Shown: positions 37,235 through 47,777 of the stretch, in pieces
Layout of the letters: the number at the start of each line of letters is the position of its first letter
Numbering within the stretch: the first letter of the stretch is position 1
Source: JACCQS01 sp963766765
GTDB lineage: Bacteria > Actinomycetota > Actinomycetes > Mycobacteriales > Geodermatophilaceae
Length of the DNA stretch: 64,000 bases
NCBI GenBank assembly: GCA_963766765.1
Contig: CAVYBR010000014.1
Location: forward strand, 390,009 to 454,008
Reading direction: 5' to 3'
The notes under the pieces: generated by a model
Told to the model about the DNA's origin: nothing
Databases searched by the model: none
Seen by the model: only the letters and a program-made list of their open reading frames with translations
Made by a program: the position numbers and the translations under genes

Positions 37235-38011
37235 GGGTGGGTGTGGGCCATCGTGCCGGTGGCCTCCGGGTGCGCATGGGGTGCGGTGACCGTTGTCCGC
37301 GTGCGGTGATCGTGGTGATGGGGCTGCCGGGCCATGACCGGCGCGTGGACGGGTGCGCCGTCCGCGGCCGCCATCGCCCGGTCGAGCAGCACGCCGACTC
37401 CCTGCCCCCGGCGTGCCGAGGTGAGGACCACCTCGACTCCCGGGGTTGACCTGCTCCACGTTCGCGCGGAACGCTGCCTCGTCGAACTCGACGGCCTCCG
37501 CGATGTCGGTCTTGGTGACCACGACCAGGTGGGCGAGGCCGAAGGCGGTGGGGTACTTGAGCGGCTTGTCCTCGCCCTCCGTCACGGAGGCGAGGGTGAC
37601 CCTCAGCGTCTCCCCCAGGTCGTAGGAGGCCGGGCAGACCAGGTTGCCGACGTTCTCCACGAACAGCAGCCGGGTGTCGTCGGGGAGCCACCCCTCCAGA
37701 TGCCCGGCGAGCATCCCCGCCTCCAGATGGCACAGTCCGTCGGTGAGCACCTGCTTGACCGGGACGCCCGAACGCGCCAGGCGTGCCGCGTCGTTCTCGG
37801 TGGCGAGATCGGCGCTCAGCGCCGCGACGGGAACGGACCGCTCCCGTGCCCGCAGCAGTTCGCGCTCCAGCAGCGCGGTCTTGCCGCTGCCCGGGCTGGA
37901 CAGCAGGTTGACGACCGCGGTGCCTCGAGCCGCGAGGTGGGCGCGCAGTTCGTGGGCGCTCGCGTCGTTCTTGGCGAGTACGGCCTGGCGCAGGTCGACG
38001 ACACGGCACAT
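37231..38011 (-). CDS. hypB: Nickel-inserting GTPase HypB, with C-terminal His-rich tail (one frameshift)
   Basis: HypB is the GTPase that, with HypA, delivers nickel to the large subunit. The N-terminal half has the P-loop LLSSPGSGKTALLERELL, GLCHLEAGM, VENVGNLVCPASYDLGE (metal site at the dimer interface) and VVVTKTDIAEAVEFD. A frame change at about 37,440, in a C/G run, leads to VLTSARRGQGVGVLLDRAMA. After this the protein ends in a His-rich stretch (QPHHHDHRTR, PHAHPEATGT, MAHTHP). His-rich segments in HypB are usually N-terminal; here the N-terminus begins MCRVVDLRQAVLAKND with none. Possible nickel storage is inferred. Confidence 0.92.
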
Positions 38012-38014
38012 GGT

Positions 38015-38413
38015 TCAGCGCTCCTCGGAGATCGGTTCGCGGGTGGGCGGGTACGTGGGGCTGCCGTCCTCCCAGTGCACGTCGACGATCTGCAGTTCCC
38101 GGCCCGCGAGCAGGTCGGTACGCGTCCCGCCGCACGCGGGGCAGGTCAGCCGGGGTGGCATGCCGACGGCCCACTCGTGCGCGCAGGGCGTGCAACGGGC
38201 CCGCCCCGGCACCGCTTCGGTGACCAGTTCGGCGCCTTCCAGCAGAGTTCCGGCGCAGGCCAGTTCGAAGGAGAAGGCGAGCGCGTCGGGTACGACGCCG
38301 GCCAGTTCGCCCACCTGGAGCCGTACCGATCGCACGGCCGTGACATCGCCGGCCCGGGTGGCGGCCTCTGCCACCTGGTCGACGACGGCCAGCGCGACGG
38401 ACATCTCGTGCAT
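38015..38413 (-). CDS. hypA: Nickel metallochaperone HypA
   Basis: The 132-residue protein starts MHEMSVALAVVDQVAEAATR; the N-terminal His2 is the nickel ligand. It has FSFELACAGTLLEGAELVTE and the zinc site formed by CTPCAHEW and CPACGG. Start at ATG 38,411-38,413. It lies 3 bases before hypB and is the first of the contiguous hyp genes in transcription order. Confidence 0.93.
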   Translation of the reverse strand: MHEMSVALAVVDQVAEAATRAGDVTAVRSVRLQVGELAGVVPDALAFSFELACAGTLLEGAELVTEAVPGRARCTPCAHEWAVGMPPRLTCPACGGTRTDLLAGRELQIVDVHWEDGSPTYPPTREPISEER

Positions 38414-38556
38414 GGGTCTTCGTCCTTCCGCAGCCTGCCTCCAGCCGGGCTTCATTAGAGGCGCGCGCCCCCTGGTCGCACGGCCCGGCACGCCGTCACC
38501 GGCCGGCAGGTACGCCGTTCGACGCAACCGCACGGCACACCGGTGGCTCGCACGGT

Positions 38557-38661
38557 TCACATACGTCGGATCCTCAGATAGCGCCGGAGGTCGGGAAGTA
38601 CCTCGGCGAAGACGGCGATCACGGCGGCGAGGGCCGCTCCGCCGATGACGATCTTCTTCAT
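38557..38661 (-). CDS. 34-residue membrane microprotein (DUF6893-like)
   Basis: The protein starts MKKIVIGGAALAAVIAVFAE, one short hydrophobic helix, and ends LPDLRRYLRIRRM, a strongly basic tail that should stay in the cytoplasm. The ATG at 38,659-38,661 has a strong GAGGAG site about 6 bases upstream. It lies 23 bases after the protease gene and 143 before hypA, on the same strand. I recall small proteins of this form near actinomycete hydrogenase genes under DUF6893; that number should be checked. Function unknown. Confidence 0.75.
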   Translation of the reverse strand: MKKIVIGGAALAAVIAVFAEVLPDLRRYLRIRRM

Positions 38662-38684
38662 CCGTCTCTCCTCACGTCGAAGCC

Positions 38685-39206
38685 TCAGGTCGAGGCTTGC
38701 GCCACGGACGGCACGCCGCCCTGCAGCAGCTCTTCGATCAGCCGGACAGCCTGCGGTACGGCGTCGGACACCGGCGGACTGAGACCGATGCCCTCCTCGA
38801 CGGAGGCCGGTTCGCAGCCGACGATCAGGACGCGTCGCGGCGGTTGTCCGCCGGTGCCGGCGCAGAGGGTGCCGAGCAACGCCAGGACGGTGTCGGGGGT
38901 CATCCGGTGGCCGTCGATCGCGGGGACCGCGCCGGTATCGCCGCCTTCGTACTCGATCACGTACAGCGTGCCGGGGGCTTCGCCACGTGCCGTGGCGTCC
39001 ACGAGGACGAGGGTGTCGTAGCCGTCCAGGAGCTGGTAGGCGAGGTGTACCCCACGCACCCCGATGTCCACGACCTCGAGGTGTCCGGGCAGGTCGCGCT
39101 CGGCGAGCCGGCGCGCGGTCTCCACGCCGAAGCCGTCGTCCCCGAGGAAGATGTTGCCGATGCCGGCGACGAGCGTCCTGGGGCCTGCCTGCGGGGAGGG
39201 GCTCAT
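38685..39206 (-). CDS. Hydrogenase maturation endopeptidase (HyaD/HybD/HycI family)
   Basis: The 173-residue protein shows LVAGIGNIFLGDDGFGVETA with the conserved G-x-G-N and D-D-G-F-G nickel-sensing segment, LEVVDIGVRGVHLAYQLLDG, DTLVLVDATARG (second metal-ligand Asp region) and RRVLIVGCEPASVEEG. These enzymes clip the C-terminal tail of the large subunit after nickel insertion. The large subunit here does have residues after its last metal-binding motif. The ATG overlaps the stop of the preceding unnamed gene by 4 bp. Confidence 0.9.
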   Translation of the reverse strand: MSPSPQAGPRTLVAGIGNIFLGDDGFGVETARRLAERDLPGHLEVVDIGVRGVHLAYQLLDGYDTLVLVDATARGEAPGTLYVIEYEGGDTGAVPAIDGHRMTPDTVLALLGTLCAGTGGQPPRRVLIVGCEPASVEEGIGLSPPVSDAVPQAVRLIEELLQGGVPSVAQAST

Positions 39207-40634
39207 ACGTCGTCCTCCAGCGGTGTGACCTCGTCGGGCTGGAAGTACAGGAACCGTCCCTGCTCGCGGCGGATGTCGGCACCCGGGTCACTCTCGACCG
39301 TGACCGCCAGGTGCACCCCGCCGTCGACGTCGTGCAGCACGGCCTCGACCTTCGCTGTGCGGCCGCGCAGGAAGATGTCCTGCGCGTCGGTGTGGCGCAG
39401 GCCCGGGCGCAACTCGACGCGGGTGCCCTTGCCCACCGGCCGGCCGTCCACGACCACCCGGTCGCGCTCCGGGTCGAAGCCCTCGTCGCTCGCCGGGTCC
39501 CACCAGGGGGTGTCAGGCTGCTGCACCCCGTACTCGTCGGGGAAACCGTCGTGCGAGGCGGTGGGGTCCGGGCCGGTCACCTCGCGCAGGCTCCGGACCG
39601 CCCCGTGCAGCCGCTCGAGGACCTCGGCAGGCATCGAGTCCGCCAGCTCGATCACGGCGGCCGCCCGCTCGTCGGTGCCCCGGGCCTCGCGTTTCTCCTC
39701 GTCGGTGAGGGCCGCGGTGCGCAGCGCGAGGATCTCGTCGATCTCGGTGGCGTCGTAGAGCGCGCCGGGGCTCTCCGGCGCGATGGCCGGATGGTCCTCC
39801 AGGATGATCGGCGAGGACAGCACGAGGTCGGCGCGGCCGGGTTCGCCCGCGAGTACGGGCCAGGTGTGCAGGTTGCGGCAGGCGGCGACCGCGCCCTTCG
39901 CCCACTCGGGGGGATCGGTCATCGACAGGAACGATCCGGCGTCGAGGGCCATGAGGAGGTGGGTGGCCACCAGTGAGTGCGGCAGTGCCGCGTCCCGGCC
40001 GGCGCCGCGTCCCTCGGGCGGTGTCCAGTCGCTGGTGTTCTCGACGACGGCGGTCAGCCGCATGGCCCGGTAGGGGCCGTCGAGCTCGCGGGCGGACAGC
40101 CGGACCGTCCCGCTGACCTCCTCGCACCGCCGGACCAGTCGGCCGACGGTTCGGCCGGCTGCGTCCAGGACCGGTTCGGTGTCCTCGCGGGCGGGGCGTC
40201 GGAAGGGATGCGTGACGCCGTCGCCGAGGAGCTCGTCCACCGACGCGACCACCTCGACGCGCTCCTCGCCCCCCTCGTCCCAGGGCACCAGCACCCGGTC
40301 GTCGAGGCGGAGTTCGGGCAACCGTGTCGAAGCCGCCGTCCAGGCGTGCCCGCTGCACCGTGCGCCGTCGGGCGTGCAGGAAGCGCACCTCGACCGAGAG
40401 GGTCGCGCCCGCCTTCGGTTCCATCAGGCATTCGGTGTGCTGGAAGTCGTGCTCTTCGCACTCGGCGCCCCAGCCGGGCGGCACGAGCACCCCGAACTGC
40501 CAGCGCAGCCGGTTCTTGGCCGCCGAGGCGCGGTACGGGTAGAGCACATAGCCCTCGAAGAGGACGGCGTCGGCCACCTGCCGGGCGAGGGCGAACCGCT
40601 CCTCCGTCTCGGAGGCGAACGCGGTCACGGTCAC
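39203..40634 (-). CDS. Unnamed hydrogenase-cluster protein, about 476 aa (one frameshift)
   Basis: Starting at the GTG at 40,632-40,634 (GTGA overlap with the DUF6084-like gene), the protein reads TAFASETEERFALARQVADA, then ASAAKNRLRWQFGVLVPPGW and CEEHDFQHTECLMEPKAGAT. A frame change at about 40,322 leads to LPELRLDDRVLVPWDEGGEE, ENTSDWTPPEGRG, MALDAGSFLSMTDPPEWAKG and, at the end, GRFLYFQPDEVTPLEDDV. It has no signal peptide or membrane helix. I recognise no known domain. Coupling by overlaps on both sides, within a run of hydrogenase genes, argues for a role in maturation or function of this enzyme. Confidence 0.8.
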
Positions 40635-41323
40635 GGATCCGTCCTTCCGGTGGTGCCGGTGAGCGCGCGCAGCGGGTCGCTGCGGGGTGGGTCCGCTGCG
40701 CCGTCGGCGTCGAGCAGGGCCTTGAGGGTCGCCTCCCAGGAGGGCAGCGCGCGGCGGGAGCGGTAGGCGAGGAGGGCGTTCATGGTGTCGCGGGGCAGCC
40801 GGATCCAGCCGCACCCGGGGAAGTGCTGCTCGAGCATCTCCCGCCAGGTGGCGACCGGCATCCGGAAGGCCGCCTCCCGGTCCCACGGGACCGGCTCGAC
40901 CTGGAAACCGCCGGCTCCGGTGAACGCCGTGCCGGAGAAGAGCATCAGCAGCGGAACCTCGCCGCCGGTGAGGGCGGTGAGGTAGCGGGTCGCGGCGACG
41001 TCCATGTCGTAGGTGCAGGGCACGACGAGGTCGGCTTCGGTCTCTCCGGTGAAGCCGGGAACCATGAGCGAGACCTGCGCGAACTGCACCGGCTGGAGCG
41101 TGCTGCCCCAGCGTGAGCGTTCGCCGAAGAGGTCCGCCAGCCCGTCGGCCTCGGCGGACTCGTAGCCACGGCGGGCGGGTTCGATGCGGATCTGGCAGCG
41201 CAGCGCGAGAGCGTGCACGCGCGCGTTGCCGGCGGCGGTGACACGCAGCCGGAAGACGAGGGTGGGTCCGGCGGCGAACCGGTCGGCGCGGACGCCGGTG
41301 CAGGCGAAGGAGAACTCCGTCAC
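40631..41323 (-). CDS. Hydrogenase-cluster protein, DUF6084-like (230 aa)
   Basis: From the GTG at 41,321-41,323 (GTGA overlap with the upstream stop) the sequence reads TEFSFACTGVRADRFAAGPT, FRLRVTAAGNARVHALALRC, then VPCTYDMDVAATRYLTALTG and CGWIRLPRDTMNALLAYRSR. The first half looks like a beta-sandwich (alternating hydrophobics, a-G-N-A-R-V-H), but this is inference. I recall similar proteins under DUF6084 beside actinomycete hydrogenases; the number should be verified. It is soluble and has no cofactor motif that I can see. Confidence 0.8.
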   Translation of the reverse strand: MTEFSFACTGVRADRFAAGPTLVFRLRVTAAGNARVHALALRCQIRIEPARRGYESAEADGLADLFGERSRWGSTLQPVQFAQVSLMVPGFTGETEADLVVPCTYDMDVAATRYLTALTGGEVPLLMLFSGTAFTGAGGFQVEPVPWDREAAFRMPVATWREMLEQHFPGCGWIRLPRDTMNALLAYRSRRALPSWEATLKALLDADGAADPPRSDPLRALTGTTGRTDP

Positions 41324-41975
41324 GGCCGCACCGCCTCGCGCACGGGCCGGGCGCGTCGGGAGACGTCCGCGAAGAACGTGTCCAGAGCGGCGCGGGCCTC
41401 GGCTCCGCCGTCGAAGCCCTGCCACAACAGGCGCATGCGGCCGACGAGTTCGTAGCAGATGTCGATCGGTACGAGGTGGCACTCGCAGCGGCCGTCGACG
41501 CGGCGCAGCAGCAGCGCCTCCACGTCGGGTTCGAGCAGGTCGGCGAGGCGGCTGCCGCCGAGGACGTCCGTCCACGTGGCCGGTTCGAGTTCGCTCTCGG
41601 TGGCTCCGGCCGGGCTCGGGTAGAGGGCGACCAACCGGTCGAGCGCCGCGTTGCGGAAGAGGAAGGCGACGCCGACCGGGATCTGCAACGCGTCCCACGC
41701 ACTCTCGTCGAGGCTGTGTCCGGGGTCGGCGAGGTAGCGGGCCGGGACCGTGCGGAAGCGGCCCGCGGCGGCACCCGGCTGTTCCATCAGCAGTGCGCAG
41801 GGGGCACAGGCGCAGACGAGGGCGCGTTTCTCGGTGTCGACCAGGTGGCGGTGGTCCGCTTCGGCGACGGCCACCGCGCACAGTTCGCACCGTTCGGGCC
41901 GGGGCGGACGCTCGGTGAGGAATCTCCGCAGGCCAGAGGAGTTGCGCTCCGGGCGGGCGCCGGGGACACGCTCAT
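41320..41975 (-). CDS. Hydrogenase-cluster protein, DUF5947-like, Cys-rich N-terminus (one frameshift)
   Basis: The ATG at 41,973-41,975 overlaps the NifU-like stop (ATGA) and gives MSVSPAPARSATPL. After a frame change near 41,940 comes GLRRFLTERPPRPERCELCA and EKRALVCACAPCALLMEQPG. The C-E-L-C and C-A-C-A-P-C groups could bind zinc or an Fe-S cluster. Later segments are AWDALQIPVGVAFLFRNAAL and CECHLVPIDICYELVGRMRL. About 218 residues. I recall this as DUF5947 (to be verified). Not known to be characterised. Confidence 0.78.
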
Positions 41976-42512
41976 CGGGTCCTCGTCGGTGCCGGACCGG
42001 TACCGATCTGGAGGAGCGGGGGCCCGGCGGGCGCGGTCTGTACGTCGACGGCCCTGACCTCCGGTGCGAAGCAGGCGAGCGCTTCCTCCGCGGCCTCCCG
42101 GGCGCCAGTTCCGGAGCCGCAACCGCAGCCGCCTGACTCCCGGGCCCGCAGCGACAGGGTGCCGCTCTCCTCGTCGAAGCCCACGACGTCCAGGGCGTGT
42201 TCCCTGACGCTGTCGAGGGCCCGGGCGATGCGCGTGTCGCGGTCCTCGGGGTGCAGGTCGTGCAGGACGAGCAGGCTCGCGACCAGTTCGTCACCGAGCA
42301 GTCCCGCCGACGGTTCCCCGGCGGCGGAGGACAGCAGGTGGAGGATGCGGGCCAGGCCGGCGCCGTAGAAGTCCATGAGGGACCGGACGAGTTCCTCCGC
42401 CGCGGCGGCGGCGGCCGGGTCGCTTGCTCGCGGCCAGTCGCTCCAGCACCTCCTCGACGCGGCGTCCGGCCTGCTCCGCGTTCACCGGCGGTGCCGCCGT
42501 CATCGCGCTCAT
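41972..42512 (-). CDS. NifU-like protein of the hydrogenase cluster (one frameshift)
   Basis: The ATG at 42,510-42,512 overlaps the large-subunit stop (ATGA). The N-terminal part is MSAMTAAPPVNAEQAGRRVE; after a frame change near 42,425 comes LMDFYGAGLARILHLLSSAA. The C-terminal half resembles the NifU scaffold domain (LALDxVREHAL-type helix, then GTLSLRARESGGCGCGSGTG). In place of the canonical C-x-x-C the cysteines are spaced C-x-C. Standard NifU domains hold a transient [4Fe-4S] cluster; whether this variant does is unknown. It may supply Fe-S clusters for the small subunit. Confidence 0.78.
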
Positions 42513-44294
42513 CCGCCCAGTCCGCTCAGGCCGGTGGGCACGTGCATCGACTTCACCGTCTTGCCGCCCCCGACGTACATGTGCACGCCACAGGGCAGAC
42601 AGGGATCGAAGCTGCGGACGGCGCGCATGATGTCGATGCCCTTGAAGTTCTCCGGGGTGTTCTCCTCGAAGATGGGGGTGTTCTGCACGGCGTCCTCGTA
42701 CGGGCCGGGCGTGCCGAAGGTGTCCCTGGTGCTGGCGTTCCAGGGGGTTGGCGGGTACGGGTGGTAGTTGGCGATCTTGCCGTCGCGGATCACCATGTGG
42801 TGGGAGAGGACACCGCGGACCGCCTCGGTGAAGCCGACGCCGAGGCCCTCGTCCGGGACCTCGAACTTCTCCCAGGTCTGGGTGCGTCCGGCGCGGACCT
42901 CCGCCAGGCCCTTCTCCGCGAAGTGCAGCGCGACGGCGGCGGCGTAGGCCTGGAAGTAGGTGCGCGCGCGGTTGCGTTCCAGCGCGTTGGACCACTTCGG
43001 GATCTTCCACTCGAAGCTGGTCTCGGGCTTGGTCATCGTGCGGGGCAGGTTGATGACCACGCTGTGGCCGGTGGCCTTGACGTAGCCGATGTCGACGAGC
43101 CCGGACAGGGCGGTCGACCACAGGCGGGCGATGGGGCCGCCGCCGGTGTCGAGGGCGAGGTGGTCCTTGCCGTCGAACCAGCGCGGGGACATGACCCAGC
43201 TGTACTTGTCGTCGAAGTTCGCGCTTCTGCGGGGCGGGGATGGTGTGCTGGTTCCACGGGTGGCGCGGGTCCACCGGGTTGCCGAGCGGGTCGTGGGTGA
43301 CGAACTGCTCCTGCCCCTGCCAGTCCTCGTAGTACGAGCTGCCCAGCAGGATGCGGATGCCGAGGTTGATCTCGGTGAGGTCGTTGGTGACGAGCTTGCC
43401 GTCGACGATGATGCCGGGCGTGACGAACATCCGCCGGCCCCAGTCCGTCATGTTCGCGTAGGTGAAGTCGCAGTACTCGGGGTCGTTGAGCGCGCCCCAG
43501 CAGCCGAGCAGGACACGCCGGCGGCCCACTTCCTCGTATCCGGGCAGCGCCTCGTAGAAGAAGTCGAACAGGTCGTCGTGCAGGGGCACGACGCGCTTCA
43601 TGAACTCCACGTAGCGCATCAGCCGGCTGAGGTAGTCCGTGAAGAGCTGTACGGAGGCGATGGTTCCGACGCCGCCCGGGTAGAGCGTGGAGGGGTGCAC
43701 ATGGCGGCCCTCCATCAGGCAGAACATCTCGCGCGTGTAGCGGCTGACCTGGAGGGCCTCGCGGTAGAACTCGCCTTCCAGGGGGTTGAGCGAGCGCATG
43801 ATGTCGGCGATCGTGCGGTAGCCGTGCTCCGCCGCGTGCGGGGCCTCGGTGCGCTCGGCGAGTTCGAGGACGCCGGGGTTGGTCTCCTTGACCATCTTCT
43901 CGCAGTAGTCGACCCCGACCAGGTTCTCCTGGAAGATGTTGTGGTCGAACATGTACTCCGCGGACTCGCCGAGGTTGATGATCCACTCGGCGAGGTGCGG
44001 GGGCTTCACGCCGTACGCCATGTTCTGCGCGTACACCGAGCAGGTGGCGTGGTTGTCCCCGCAGATCCCGCAGATGCGGCTGGTGATGAAGTGGGCGTCG
44101 CGGGGGTCCTTGCCCCGCATGAAGACGCTGTAGCCGCGGAAGACCGACGACGTGCTGTAGCACTCCGCGACCCGCTTCTGCTTGAAGTCGATCTTCGTGT
44201 GGATGCCCAGGCTGCCCACGATCCGGGTGATCGGGTCCCAGGCCATCTCCACCAGGCCGCTGCCGTCGCCGGCCGCCTTCGTCTTCGGTGCCAT
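42509..44294 (-). CDS. hhyL: [NiFe]-hydrogenase large subunit, actinobacterial group 1h/5 (one frameshift)
   Basis: The catalytic subunit, about 595 residues. It starts MAPKTKAAGDGSGLVEMAWD; DPITRIVGSLGIHTKIDF precedes the first nickel-binding motif RICGICGDNHATCSVYAQNM. The second motif is FDPCLPCGVHMYVGG near the C-terminus, leaving 23 residues after the motif His as a probable cleavable tail. A frame change near 43,225 joins PWNQHTIPAPQKR to YSWVMSPRWFDGKDHLALDT. The form of both motifs fits the high-affinity H2-oxidising enzymes of soil actinobacteria. hhyL follows the small-subunit gene by 82 bp and overlaps the NifU-like gene. Confidence 0.94.
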
Positions 44295-44376
44295 CTGTGT
44301 GCCGTGCCCTTCGTTGCGCGGGAGGTTCGGGTGTGGGGGTGCACGAAGCAGGGAGCGGATTACTTGCGGCGGATGC

Positions 44377-45465
<1,089 letters not shown>

Positions 45466-45603
45466 GGGACCGCCTCCTGGGGAGGTAAGGGATGAAGGCC
45501 TGCATTTCGACCGTCGACCTTCTTCGTATCAGCCGTTCGGCAGTGACGAGACACCATCGAGGGCTGTTCCGGTGACATCGGCGGCGGAGGGGGTGGGACC
45601 GGT

Positions 45604-47310
45604 TTACGCAACCGCGGCAGGACCGAGGTGCGGCGGGGTGCACGGTGGCCGCTCCTTCTGGACGAAGGAACGACGCAGAGCGTGATAAGGGGCGTCCTGG
45701 TCGTCGAAGGTCCGGCGCATCCGGGCCAGCTCCCGCTCGCGGAAGCCGGCCAGCGGGGTCGCACTCTCCAGCCGGTCCAGCTCCGTCTTCTTCGCGGTGA
45801 TCCGTGACGCCGTCGCCGGAAGTGACGCCAGACGCGCCGCCAGGCCGCCGACTTCCCGCGAGAAGTCGGAAGGAGCGCAGTCGACCACCCGGTCCACGAG
45901 ACCGAGGCGCAGTGCGCTCGCCGAGCTCACCGGGAGAGCCTCGCGCATGAGCCGGTCGGCCGACGCGGGGCCCACCCTGCGCGGCAGGGTGTGCGTCCAG
46001 TACTCCGAGCCGTACAGGCCCATCAGACGGTAGTGGGGGTTCAGCACGGCCCCCGAGCGGCACCACACCTCGTCGGCCGCCAGGGCGAGCATCACGCCGC
46101 CCGCCGCGGCGTTGCCCGCGACCGCCGAGACCACCAGCCGGTCCGTCGTCGTCAGGACCGCCTCGACCAGATCGTCGATGGCGTTGATGTTCGCCCAGGA
46201 CTCGGCGGCGGGGTCGTCCGCGGCCTCGATGACGTTGAGGTGGATCCCGTTGGAGAAGAAGTCCCGTTCGCCGCCCAGCACCAGCACCGACGTGGGCCGC
46301 GCGCACGCTGCCCGGTAGGCGTCCAGCAGACGTCGGCACTGCTCCGTGCTCATGGCGCCGCCGGGGAAGGAGAACGAGAGGAAGCCCACGTTCCCGTCCT
46401 CCCGGTAGCGGATGTCCGTCCAGGTACCGGGCCGCACCTCGGGCAACAGGGGCAGGGCGTGCTCGGGCAGCGGGGGCAGCCGGTCGCCCAGGGCCCGCAC
46501 GGCGGGCAGTTTGAACGTGGGCGGCTGCCCGGGCCCGCGCCGGAGCCGCAGTTCGGGGATCCACACGGCGCCGTCCTTGGTGGCCCGGCAGACCGCCCCG
46601 GCCCGGGTGGCCAGCAGCTCGCCCGGGCGGCCGCGCAGCACGCTCTCGGGATGACCGCCGTGCAGATACCACTCACCTCCGAGCAGCACGTCCAGCACAC
46701 CGGGCTGCGAGTCCGCCGCTCTCAGCTTGCGCAGGACGTCCTGTGTGCAGTCCTCGGTCCAGTCGATCCGCCGGACGCTCTGGTCGAGGTACGGACGAGG
46801 GCGCGGGCGAGCGTCCGCCGTGCGTGCCGCGTCCTGCTTGCGCGGCATGTGGGTTCCCCCGGCGAAGCGCTCCACCGCGAGCGTGACGGCCTCGAGCGCG
46901 GCGTCGGCGATCTCCCCTCGGTACAGCTCGCTCTTGGACACCGGAGGGACCCGGCACGGTACGGAGGCCCACACATCACCGGCGTCCATCTCCCGGTCGG
47001 CCTGCAGGACGGTGACGCCCCACTGGTCGGCGCCCTCGTGAATCGCCCAGTCCAGGGAGGACGGTCCGCGGTCGCCCACGGGGCCCGGATGGACGATGAG
47101 GCAGGTGTGCGCTGTCCACACCTCCTCCGGGATCGCCGTCTTCAGCATCGGCGCCAGGATGAGCTGCGGTGCGTGCCGCCGCACGGCGTCCGGCAACGAG
47201 CTGTCCGGCAGGGCGAGTTCCACCGCCACGGTGTGGCCGAGGTCGCGCAGTTCGGCGTGGGCGCGCTGGGTGAGGCTGTTGAACGCGCTGGCTAGGAGCA
47301 GGATGTGCAC
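45604..47310 (-). CDS. hypX: Hydrogenase maturation protein HypX (formyl-transferase/enoyl-CoA hydratase fusion)
   Basis: HypX makes the CO ligand of the NiFe site from a formyl group, a route used under aerobic conditions. The GTG at 47,308-47,310 has GGAGG 6 bases upstream. The N-terminal half is formyltransferase-like (VHILLLASAFNSLTQRAHAE, CLIVHPGPVGDRGPSSLDWA, DREMDAGDVWAS). The C-terminal half is crotonase-like (VGFLSFSFPGGAMSTEQCRR, VLVLGGERDFFSNGIHLNVI, AVAGNAAAGGVMLALAADEV, GLYGSEYWTHTLPRRVG). 568 residues, the usual two-domain length. It lies 138 bp upstream of the small-subunit gene, same strand. Confidence 0.93.
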   Translation of the reverse strand: MHILLLASAFNSLTQRAHAELRDLGHTVAVELALPDSSLPDAVRRHAPQLILAPMLKTAIPEEVWTAHTCLIVHPGPVGDRGPSSLDWAIHEGADQWGVTVLQADREMDAGDVWASVPCRVPPVSKSELYRGEIADAALEAVTLAVERFAGGTHMPRKQDAARTADARPRPRPYLDQSVRRIDWTEDCTQDVLRKLRAADSQPGVLDVLLGGEWYLHGGHPESVLRGRPGELLATRAGAVCRATKDGAVWIPELRLRRGPGQPPTFKLPAVRALGDRLPPLPEHALPLLPEVRPGTWTDIRYREDGNVGFLSFSFPGGAMSTEQCRRLLDAYRAACARPTSVLVLGGERDFFSNGIHLNVIEAADDPAAESWANINAIDDLVEAVLTTTDRLVVSAVAGNAAAGGVMLALAADEVWCRSGAVLNPHYRLMGLYGSEYWTHTLPRRVGPASADRLMREALPVSSASALRLGLVDRVVDCAPSDFSREVGGLAARLASLPATASRITAKKTELDRLESATPLAGFRERELARMRRTFDDQDAPYHALRRSFVQKERPPCTPPHLGPAAVA

Positions 47311-47519
47311 GGCTGCCTCCGGGCATACGAACGGCAGGCAGGGATGGCCGCCGACCGCGATCCTCGGCCAAGGCGGCCTGCCGTTCCCGACGACAGACGG
47401 TGAGGTCATCCGAAAGCGGGCGCCGATCCGCCGTCCGGCCTCACCGGCCGTCGCCCGCGGCGGCACCGGCGACCCGGGGCACAAACGCCCCGGCTCACCG
47501 AGTCAGCCCTTGTCAACGA

Positions 47520-47777
47520 TCACTGTCGTCGCAGGCCGCTGACAATGCGCTCCCACGGAGAGCGGGTGGCACCGAAGTGGGTCTCGTGTGTCCAGATGTG
47601 CGTGCACGACCGGCACTGCAGGTGGAGCAGGCTGCCGACGTTGGAGAGCAGGTAGCGCCAGTGCTCGGAGCAGGTACGCCCCTCCTCACAGGTGGCGCAC
47701 CCACGACGGTCGTCGCAGTTCGGGCAGGCCACCCAGGCGCGACGCCCGATGTCGGCCTGCGGGTCAAGCGGCAGCAT
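47520..47777 (-). CDS. Small Cys-rich zinc-ribbon-like protein (85 aa)
   Basis: From the ATG at 47,775-47,777 the product reads MLPLDPQADIGRRAWVACPN, then CDDRRGCATCEEGRTCSEHW and HLQCRSCTHIWTHETHFG. It has three C-x-x-C pairs (CPNC, CATC, CRSC) plus an isolated Cys, with His residues in between, fitting one or two zinc ribbons. The end SPWERIVSGLRRQ is at 47,520. The start overlaps the upstream gene by 14 bp. Function unknown; a metal-handling or regulatory role beside hypX is only inferred. Confidence 0.75.
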   Translation of the reverse strand: MLPLDPQADIGRRAWVACPNCDDRRGCATCEEGRTCSEHWRYLLSNVGSLLHLQCRSCTHIWTHETHFGATRSPWERIVSGLRRQ

